From contig CANRKN010000124.1 of assembly GCA_947631215.1 (NCBI GenBank), positions 1-6,246 on the forward strand: a stretch of DNA of 6,246 nucleotides, given 5' to 3'. A model generated the notes under the pieces. The model searched no databases, had not been told where the DNA came from, and saw nothing but the letters and a program-made list of their open reading frames with translations. Numbering within the stretch: the stretch's first letter is position 1; the number at the start of each line of letters is the position of its first letter. Below, piece by piece: positions 1-4,590 of this stretch. The DNA comes from an uncultured Oscillospiraceae bacterium. Lineage in GTDB: Bacteria; Bacillota_A; Clostridia; Oscillospirales; Oscillospiraceae. A program made the translations under genes and the position numbers.

Positions 1-494
1 TCGATCTCTTTCAGGGTATACTCCCCCGTGGAATACAGCCGCAGGGCCTGGACCAGCTTTTCCTTTTTCGTCCTGGGCCTGCCGCCCACATGGCCCTTGG
101 CCCGGGCCGATCTCAGCCCCTCCGCCGTCCGCTCGGCAATGACATCCCTCTCAAACTCGGCGATGGCGCTCATGAGGGTGAACAGCAGCTTGCCGGACGG
201 CGTACCGGTGTCGATGGATTCTTTGAGGCTGACCAGCTGCACGCCCTTGGCCTGAAATGTCTCCACCAGCTCTATCAGGTTCTTGGTGCTTCGCCCCAGC
301 CGGGAGAGGGACTCCACGATCACCGTGTCCCCCGCTTTCAGCTGCGCCAGCAGCCGATCCAGTTCGGGTCGGTTTTTCTTGGTGCCGCTCATCTTCTCGG
401 TGAACAGCTCATTGATCCCGCACTGCTTCAGCATAATGACCTGGCGGTCCAGGTTCTGGTCCAGCGTAGACACGCGGGCATATCCATATGTCAT
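1..494 (-). CDS. Serine site-specific recombinase (resolvase/invertase family), C-terminus cut by window edge
   Basis: This is a small serine recombinase of the Tn3 resolvase / Hin-Pin invertase type, which cuts both DNA strands through a 5'-phosphoserine link and resolves or inverts DNA between short dyad sites. The 164 visible codons hold nearly the whole catalytic domain. Residues 4-9 (GYARVS) carry Arg7 and nucleophile Ser9. SLSRLGRS (62-69) supplies the Arg65/Arg68 pair. SIDTGTPSGKL (93-103) and AEFERDVIAERT (112-123) are the family signature before and in the long E helix. GGRP (137-140) opens the linker to the C-terminal helix-turn-helix, which has just begun when the window ends. The start is ATG at 492-494, preceded by AAAGGAGA at about 7 nt. 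No stop or frameshift is seen. Its upstream region carries the repeat cluster at 507-633, the usual place for a resolvase-type binding site. Resolvase versus invertase cannot be decided from this fragment. Confidence 0.93.
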   Translation of the reverse strand, partial: MTYGYARVSTLDQNLDRQVIMLKQCGINELFTEKMSGTKKNRPELDRLLAQLKAGDTVIVESLSRLGRSTKNLIELVETFQAKGVQLVSLKESIDTGTPSGKLLFTLMSAIAEFERDVIAERTAEGLRSARAKGHVGGRPRTKKEKLVQALRLYSTGEYTLKEI

Positions 495-506
495 AGTCTG
501 TCTCCT

Positions 507-633
507 TTCCAAAAAACGACTGCGTTTTGGGAATTTGATTTTGCGACGGGTTTTGGGAAGGGTTTTGATACCCTATACCGTCTCAAAATCGTGGGAATTT
601 GGGAATTTGTCCCGAAAACGATGGTTTTTGAGA
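507..633. repeat. Dyad and direct-repeat cluster, candidate recombinase binding/crossover region
   Basis: This non-coding stretch directly upstream of the recombinase is rich in A/T tracts, unlike its GC-rich surroundings. Three kinds of structure are visible. (1) An imperfect inverted repeat at 507-533 has arms TTCCAAAAAACG and CGTTTTGGGAA around ACTG, and overlaps the recombinase ribosome binding site. (2) Direct repeats are GGGAATTTG at 529-537, 593-601 and 601-609, and GGGTTTTG at 548-555 and 560-567. (3) TCTCAAAATCGT (581-592) is opposed by ACGA-TGG-TTTTTGAGA (618-633). Within the last, 612-632 forms a dyad with half-sites CCGAAAACG and GGTTTTTGAG around AT. As recalled, it matches the core of the Salmonella hixL crossover site at 16 of 21 positions. 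Resolvase res sites and invertase crossover sites are built this way, but binding here is inferred. Placement and structure support it; there is no experimental or comparative evidence. Confidence 0.45.
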
Positions 634-693
634 TTATCCCCTTCTGTGCCCGGTGAGGATCTTAATAATGATGCTGATGATGACTTCCTTCAT
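634..693 (-). CDS. Possible 19-residue hydrophobic peptide or stub of a truncated gene
   Basis: A short reading frame follows the LPD28 gene with a good AGGAGG (700-705) six bases before ATG 691-693. The ribosome binding site nearly overlaps the LPD28 stop, which suggests translational coupling. The peptide begins MKEVIISIIIKIL and ends GHRRG: a hydrophobic isoleucine-rich stretch with a basic tail. Its TAA (634-636) lies immediately beside the hix-like dyad at 612-632. It could be a real small membrane peptide, or the first codons of a longer gene cut off where the recombinase module joins. The repeated GAT/AAT bases (664-684) explain part of the isoleucine run. I do not recognise the peptide. 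The ribosome binding site is the main support. Confidence 0.35.
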   Translation of the reverse strand: MKEVIISIIIKILTGHRRG

Positions 694-705
694 TTGCTGC
701 CTCCT

Positions 706-1134
706 TCAATCATGTTCCTCCAGCGGCGATACGGTGATCCCCGCTCTTTCCATAAGCTCCGCGAACTCGCAGATGTGGTACAGGCACCGCCCCACCTCCA
801 AATGGGTCTCGTCGATATAGCGGCACACCTCGTCCAGGTGTCTGCCGTCCCACAGGCGCGAGCGGATCATGCCCCCGTCCCGGACGCGGAAAAGCTCCCG
901 GTAGCCCGGCGTGATAAAGCGGAGCGCGTTGATGACTTCATCCAGCTCCGCCTTGAATTGGTCGGTCTTCAGGCCGCCCATGTGATCTTCCCATTCGGAA
1001 TAAAAGTGCCTGCCGTCCGTTCCCATATCTGCGCGGAGGTGCCCGATGCAGCCGGTCTGCGCCATGATCTGGCTGCTTTGGTTGTAACAGTAAAGGCGTT
1101 CCCCCGGCTGCATGGGGCGTATCGTCAGTTCCAT
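706..1134 (-). CDS. LPD28-domain protein, apparently internally shortened
   Basis: This is a 142-residue member of the LPD28 (large polyvalent protein-associated domain) family, found on conjugative elements and phages of gut Clostridia; its function is unknown. The N-terminal block reads MELTIRPMQPGERLY, then QTGCIGHLRADMG and LKTDQFKAELDEVINAL. The C-terminal block begins RFITPGYRELFRV (72-84) and ends CRYIDETHLEVG / LYHICEFAELMERAG. As I remember the family, about 60 residues containing a tyrosine/cysteine-rich 'LYCYCY'-like segment lie between these blocks, and here they are joined directly near residue 71. The chosen start is ATG 1132-1134, which matches the usual family N-terminus and has GGAGGTGA upstream. 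A GTG at 1144-1146 gives a four-residue-longer form overlapping the preceding stop as GTGA. Downstream of the YqaJ/DUF5688 chimera in one operon. The ORF is intact but may not be functional. Confidence 0.75.
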   Translation of the reverse strand: MELTIRPMQPGERLYCYNQSSQIMAQTGCIGHLRADMGTDGRHFYSEWEDHMGGLKTDQFKAELDEVINALRFITPGYRELFRVRDGGMIRSRLWDGRHLDEVCRYIDETHLEVGRCLYHICEFAELMERAGITVSPLEEHD

Positions 1135-1142
1135 CTGTAGAC

Positions 1143-1150
1143 TCACCTCC
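1143..1150 (-). promoter_or_regulatory. Shine-Dalgarno overlapping the upstream stop, sets the LPD28 start
   Basis: On the minus strand GGAGGTGA covers the TGA stop of the chimeric gene. It lies 8 nt (from its last A) before the family-like ATG at 1132-1134. The same bases also contain a GTG (1144-1146) that would give a 4-nt stop/start overlap, but with no room for its own Shine-Dalgarno. The ATG is therefore preferred. The arrangement implies translational coupling. Confidence 0.6.
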
Positions 1151-1724
1151 CCGCAGCTATGGTCACGCCGGCATCGCTGGCCCGGAGCAGATATACCCTG
1201 TCGCTGAGCCGATCCGATGTGTCCACGCTCTCCCGGTTCACTCTTTCCACCAGCTTTTGCAGCTCCAACAGGGGCACCCTTCCATCGGCAGGCACCAGCA
1301 GCAGCTCATGGACAGAGCTGGGGAGGATATACATATCCTCCCCATCCTTCCATTTATCCGCGCTGTAGGCTGAGGCCGTCTTGCATTCCAGCCCGGCGTC
1401 CTCGCCTGTGACCAGCCTGTCCACATCGGCGATCATCCAGGGATGCTCCACAGAGCGGTACATGCAGTTGGAGCGGTGGACCTTCAAGCCCGTGGCCTCA
1501 GTAAAACGCCTGGCCACATACTCCTCCAGATCACGCCCCTGGCGCATGGCCTCGTTGTCCTGGTCCTCCACAGCGCCGGATGTCTTGTCCTGGAACACCG
1601 CCATAGGGGAGGCATAGGGGTTGAGGCCGCAGACCGCGCCGGCGTCCGAGCCGCCGATGCCGGTTTTCCGCAGCCGCAGCCATTCCTTTTGTGTCAGCCC
1701 GGCGATGGATCTCTTTGTGAACAT
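1143..1724 (-). CDS. Chimeric ORF: YqaJ-type exonuclease N-terminus fused to a DUF5688 C-terminus
   Basis: Residues 1-129 are the N-terminal half of a YqaJ / lambda-exonuclease family viral recombinase, a 5'-3' exonuclease that makes single strands for phage-type recombination. Visible motifs are GIGGSDAGAVCGLNPY (22-37), MRQGRDLEEYVARRF (60-74), HPWMIADVDR (94-103) and GLECKT (111-116). Candidate metal ligands are Asp100/Asp102, Glu113 and Lys115. Intact members run to roughly 300 residues and continue with a conserved Gln-containing segment (Q..HYM.V-like), which is absent. From about residue 131 the sequence becomes MYILPSSVHELLLVP followed by LVERVNRESV and a DRLSDRVYLLRA-like end. I recognise this as the C-terminal end of DUF5688 proteins, an unrelated mobile-element family. 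The fusion is in frame, and its joint lies in the 24-bp palindrome at 1320-1343. ATG 1722-1724 lies 1 nt after the DUF932 stop. Nuclease activity is doubtful because the core fold is incomplete. Confidence 0.72.
   Translation of the reverse strand: MFTKRSIAGLTQKEWLRLRKTGIGGSDAGAVCGLNPYASPMAVFQDKTSGAVEDQDNEAMRQGRDLEEYVARRFTEATGLKVHRSNCMYRSVEHPWMIADVDRLVTGEDAGLECKTASAYSADKWKDGEDMYILPSSVHELLLVPADGRVPLLELQKLVERVNRESVDTSDRLSDRVYLLRASDAGVTIAAGR
1320..1343. repeat. 24-bp palindrome with 2-nt centre at the YqaJ/DUF5688 joint
   Basis: GGGGAGGATAT (1320-1330), AC, then ATATCCTCCCC (1333-1343): two perfect 11-base arms with a 2-base centre. It encodes the GEDMYIL residues where YqaJ-like sequence changes to DUF5688-like sequence. 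No T-tract follows on either strand, so it is not an obvious terminator. Confidence 0.8.
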
Positions 1725-1725
1725 C

Positions 1726-2607
1726 TCACGCCGCCTGCATCATCTGATAGGCCTTGTCGATCATGGCGTTGCCGTCCACGGTGCGGGCAAACAGGCTCTC
1801 CCGATAGTTCTTCCGCTCCCGGATGGGCTTGGCGTGGGTGGCAAAGTCGGAGACCGCGTTGACGAAGCGGTAGGCCGTCTTGCCCATATCCCGCAGATCG
1901 GGGGCGTCGAAGTAGCGCACGCGGACCTCGTCCTTCAGACGGATGAGATTCCTGCGCTGTGCCGCCGTCGCGCCATCCTCCGCGGGGAACAGGGCGTCGA
2001 TGTACTCATACACCTGCCGGTCCGTCAGCCGCTTCTTGCTCAGCACGTCGATCTCTTTGCCCAGTTCGGCCATATACTGGCCGGCATAGAGCAGCGTATC
2101 CTTGGCGTCCTCCAGCTTGCCCTCGATGTCGCCCACATGGTTTACAGACCAGCTCCTCCTGGCCGTCGCCAGCGCCAGATTCAGCGTGTTCTGACATACC
2201 ACCCGAATGGGAGTCATGGCCGCCTTGATGGCGCCCGTGCCGTCATGGCTGTTCATGAAGACCAGATAGGGCGTGATCTCGTCGCCGCTGATGATATACC
2301 GCTGGGGGAGCTTCGCCAAGATCCAGATACGCCGGCCGTTCTGTAAGGAGCCCGCCGTCTCATAGCGAACGCCCTCCCCCAGCAGAGCGTCCGTGAAGGC
2401 AAAGGCGTCCCGGTTCTGCACCACCTTGTAGCGGTTCGTCACCACGCCCAGCACCTGATCGTCGCTCTGGCGCACATTGGCCTTGAAGCCCTCCACAGGA
2501 AAACCGTCCACCGTGAACAGGTCTTTCTGGACCACCGGCCAATCCAGGCCGGCAAGCTCCAGGGCCTCCGCCGATGTGGGCGCCTCCGCCACCATCGTCC
2601 CCAGGCC
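1726..2607 (-). pseudogene. DUF932 (phage/plasmid-like, TIGR03299 type) protein, 5'-truncated
   Basis: This is the body of a DUF932 protein, a family found on phages, plasmids and conjugative elements with no established biochemical role. Recognisable segments run in order from GLGTMVAEAPTSAEALELAG through DWPVVQKDLF, VVTNRYKVVQNRDAFAF and YLVFMNSHDGTGAI. They continue with TPIRVVCQNTLNLAL and end near DKAYQMMQAA. The homology starts abruptly at codon 2605-2607. Family members have about 20-30 more residues, typically with a PWHGLGT-like motif; here the Trp-His is replaced by sequence from the neighbouring gene. The normal start, ribosome binding site and promoter are gone. The frame stays open to an ATG at 2985, but that extension is only the antisense of the ATPase remnant and lacks a Shine-Dalgarno. 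The first family-internal ATG is 2593-2595, with at best a weak GGGG nearby. It would be the first gene of the operon; its stop is 1 nt from the next ATG. Confidence 0.8.
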
Positions 2608-3259
2608 GGGCAGACCATCATCCGGGAAAAGGCCCTCATCGTTTTCGATGAGATCCGGCTGTGCGAACGGGCACTGACAAGTCTGAAGTATTTCTGTGAG
2701 GACGCCCCAGATCACCACATCATCGTAGCAGGGAGCCTGCTGGGCGTGGCCGTCAACCGGGCCAGGTTCTCCTTCCCCGTGGGCAAGGTGGATATGAAGC
2801 CCCTCTATCCCATGGAGCTGGAGGAGTTCATGCTGGCGCTTGGTGAGGGTGATCTTGTCAAGAAGATCCGCGGCTGCTTTCAAAATATATGTGTCTGATC
2901 TGGGACTGCTCTGCGCCAAGAAGGATCTGGCCCCAGGCGATGTGCTGTATATGGTGGAGGATCTGGACGATTTCAAGGGCGGCATGGCGGAAAACTACGT
3001 CAACGTCCAGTTGACGATCAACGGCTATAAAACCTATTACTGGCAGTCTGCGCGCGGCGCGGAAGTAGACTTTGTCATCCAGCGGGAAGGCAAGCTGATC
3101 CCTGTGGAAGTCAAGTCTGCCGACAACACCCGGGCCAAGAGCCTGAAGGTCTATATGGAAACATACAAGCCGGCATATGCCATCAAGCTCTCCGCCAAAA
3201 ACTTCGGTTTTGAGGGCGGCAAGAAGACCGTTCCCCTCTACGCCGCGTTCTGCATATAA
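2608..3259 (+). pseudogene. Remnant of an AAA (AAA_14) / DUF4143 ATP-binding protein
   Basis: This is a broken gene of the common clostridial ATPase family with an N-terminal AAA_14 domain and a C-terminal DUF4143 nuclease-like domain. Two pieces in different frames remain. The first (2608-2898) reads KALIVFDEIRLCERALTSL (Walker B, Asp-Glu), then IIVAGSLLGVAVNR, FSFPVGKVDM and LYPMELEEFMLALGEG, and stops at TGA 2896-2898. The second, from about 2876 in the next frame, reads AFKIYVSDLGLLCAKKD, then FKGGMAENYV, EVDFVIQREGKLIPVEVKSA and a C-terminal VPLYAAFCI before TAA 3257-3259. EVDFV and EVKS match the usual nuclease-like motif. The N-terminal Walker A region and the stretch between the pieces (over 100 residues in full-length members) are missing. 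An ATG at 2840 opens the second frame, but its first ~12 codons are out-of-frame ATPase sequence. It faces away from the DUF932 remnant and ends before the terminator at 3289. Confidence 0.85.
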
Positions 3260-3288
3260 AACGCGCCGCACGGCCGTTTTCTCAAACC

Positions 3289-3321
3289 AAAAATACCCGG
3301 TCCGAGGACCGGGTATTTTTT
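3289..3321. terminator. Bidirectional intrinsic terminator between the ATPase remnant and spoIVB
   Basis: A perfect 14-base inverted repeat, AAAATACCCGGTCC (3290-3303) and GGACCGGGTATTTT (3306-3319), has a GA loop. It is flanked by A residues on the left and T residues on the right, so it can end transcripts from both sides. The T-run touches the spoIVB stop codon (3321-3323). The 30 bases from 3260 to 3288 hold nothing else I can identify. Confidence 0.9.
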
Positions 3322-4328
3322 CAGGCTGCTGCGTCTAACATCGTATCGATAAATATCCCATACCCCCGGGTGGGGTCGTTCACCAGCACGTGTGTCACCG
3401 CGCCGACGAGCTTGCCGTTTTGCAATATAGGGCTGCCGGACATGCCCTGTACGATGCCGCCGGTCCGGGCCAGAAGCTCCGGGTCCGTCACGTGCACGGC
3501 CAGGTCCCGGCCGCTGCCGGCGGCCATGCCGGTGCGGGCGATCTCCACGTCATACTCCTTGATCTGGCTGCCCGCCACGCAGGCCAGGATGGTGGCCGGA
3601 CCCTTCTGCACGTCCTCCGCCCCGCCCACGGGCATAGGCGGCCGCAGGGAGCCCAGGCCCCCGGTGATGGTTCCGAAGATGCCGCAGGGGGTATTGGTGT
3701 TGATGCACCCTATCACGGCGCCCGGGTCAAAGCTGCCCGCAAGCTCCCCGGGCGTGCCGCTCTGGCCCCGCTTCACGTCCACGATCTGGGCCCGGCACAC
3801 GTCCCCGTCCGCCACGGGCAGCAGCACGCCGGTGTCCACGTCGTTCACCCCGTGACCCAGGGCGCCGAAGGCCCCGGTCTCCGGGTCGATATAGGTCACC
3901 GTGCCGATACCGGCCACCCCATCCCGGAGCCACAGCCCCAGCCGCAGGCCGCCCTCCGTCTCCCGGGCAGGGGTCACGGATAAAGTGCGATTGCCGCCGC
4001 TGCGCCGCACCGTCACCTCGACGCTCCCGCCGTCCTTATCCTCCACCGCCTGGATGAGCTCCGCGGCGGTCTCCACCGCCTTGCCCTCCACAGCCAGGAT
4101 CATGTCGCCGGTGCGAAGCCCGGCGTCCCGGGCTGGGCTCACGCAGCCCGCCGCCGTCTCCACGTCGGACAGGCCCGCCACCAGCACGCCCTCCATTTCA
4201 ATTTGTATGCCTACTGTCTCTCCCACGGGGATGAGCGCCCCGTCCGCAAAGGCCGTCACCGTACAGACGGCCGTCAGTATCCACGCCGTGACCGCTATAG
4301 GCAGTCCCTTGAGCCAACGCTTTCCCAT
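3321..4328 (-). CDS. spoIVB: SpoIVB peptidase, sporulation signalling serine protease (S55 family)
   Basis: SpoIVB is made in the forespore and secreted into the space between the two membranes. There it cleaves the SpoIVFA inhibitor and so triggers SpoIVFB processing of pro-sigma-K in the mother cell. The 335 residues contain a signal/anchor segment (about 8-28, ending TAFADG). A PDZ domain follows (about 47-118, with GLRTGDMILAVEGKAV), then the S55 protease domain. The catalytic residues line up with B. subtilis His236, Asp363 and Ser378: His159 in GALGHGV, Asp282 in TDPELL and Ser297 in GIVQGMSGSPIL. The Asp-Ser spacing of 15 is identical. It is shorter than the 426-residue B. subtilis protein, mainly before the PDZ domain. 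The start ATG 4326-4328 has GGGAGG 7 nt upstream; an out-of-frame ATG at 4333-4335 sits too close to that site. It appears monocistronic here. The usual partner spo0A is not downstream; the element remnant is. Confidence 0.96.
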   Translation of the reverse strand: MGKRWLKGLPIAVTAWILTAVCTVTAFADGALIPVGETVGIQIEMEGVLVAGLSDVETAAGCVSPARDAGLRTGDMILAVEGKAVETAAELIQAVEDKDGGSVEVTVRRSGGNRTLSVTPARETEGGLRLGLWLRDGVAGIGTVTYIDPETGAFGALGHGVNDVDTGVLLPVADGDVCRAQIVDVKRGQSGTPGELAGSFDPGAVIGCINTNTPCGIFGTITGGLGSLRPPMPVGGAEDVQKGPATILACVAGSQIKEYDVEIARTGMAAGSGRDLAVHVTDPELLARTGGIVQGMSGSPILQNGKLVGAVTHVLVNDPTRGYGIFIDTMLDAAA

Positions 4329-4390
4329 AGTTCATCCTCCCGTCATTTCTGTCGGCCTCATCAGTATGCGAGAAAGCGGGCATGAAAACC

Positions 4391-4410
4391 GCGCTAAAAT
4401 ATTTCAGCGC
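4391..4410. repeat. 20-bp near-perfect palindrome upstream of spoIVB
   Basis: GCGCTAAAAT followed by ATTTCAGCGC differs from a perfect palindrome by a single base pair. It lies 63 bp upstream of the spoIVB start and could be an operator or the end of an interspersed repeat. No regulator is implied by the neighbours. Confidence 0.5.
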
Positions 4411-4528
4411 TTCCACCGGGCCCGAAAGCCGCGCGCCCTTGGCGTCCGCCGGCGAAAGGCGATATTTTCCAGTTCAAATACGGTTTCGCATCATAGCTAT
4501 GGTATCCGCGCGCGCGGGAAAACCGCAT
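4394..4528 (-). other. Structured spacer with a 44-codon ORF, possible interspersed repeat
   Basis: The gap between the TRAP gene and spoIVB (4329-4590) has no conventional gene. On the minus strand one frame opens at ATG 4526-4528 and closes at TAG 4394-4396 inside the 20-bp palindrome. It gives MRFSRARGYHSYDAK, PYLNWKISPF and a Gly-rich end. No Shine-Dalgarno precedes it. The DNA is highly self-complementary: a perfect CATAGCTATG palindrome at 4492-4501 lies between CGGTTT (4481-4486) and AAACCG (4520-4525), next to a CGCGCGCG run. The peptide gives me a vague impression of short ORFs annotated repeatedly in gut Clostridia, which would fit a dispersed non-coding repeat translated by chance. 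That impression is not evidence. A spoIVB promoter must also lie in or near this stretch, but no sigma-F/G site is convincing. Confidence 0.3.
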
Positions 4529-4543
4529 GGCAATTTCTCCGCG

Positions 4544-4573
4544 AAAAAGCCTCCCCAAAATTGGGGAGGCTTT
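4544..4573 (-). terminator. Intrinsic terminator of the TRAP permease gene
   Basis: The arms AAAGCCTCCCCAA (4546-4558) and TTGGGGAGGCTTT (4561-4573) are perfect 13-base complements with a 2-base centre. Read on the minus strand, the stem is followed by TTTTT (4544-4548) and lies 17 bp after the permease stop. This makes a clear Rho-independent terminator separating it from spoIVB. Confidence 0.9.
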
Positions 4574-4590
4574 CCAAGTTTTCTTTATTT

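Noticed and set aside
545..605. Minus-strand promoter for the recombinase (TTGAGA with downstream TATAGGGTAT)
   Set aside because: The spacing does not fit a -35/-10 pair. A promoter is likely in this A/T-rich stretch but cannot be placed.
2608..2985. N-terminal extension of the DUF932 frame to ATG 2985
   Set aside because: These residues are the antisense of the ATPase remnant, share nothing with DUF932 proteins, and the ATG has no Shine-Dalgarno.
3273..3294. Second recombinase half-site (TCTCAAACC) near the terminator
   Set aside because: It resembles the TCTCAAAAACC half-site at 623-633 but lacks two bases and has no matching partner arm. It is probably chance.
4333..4371. Possible sigma-G promoter for spoIVB with a CATACTG -10-like hexamer
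   Set aside because: CATACTG is near the expected CATNNTA, but I see no suitable -35 element 16-18 bases upstream. It is too weak to annotate.
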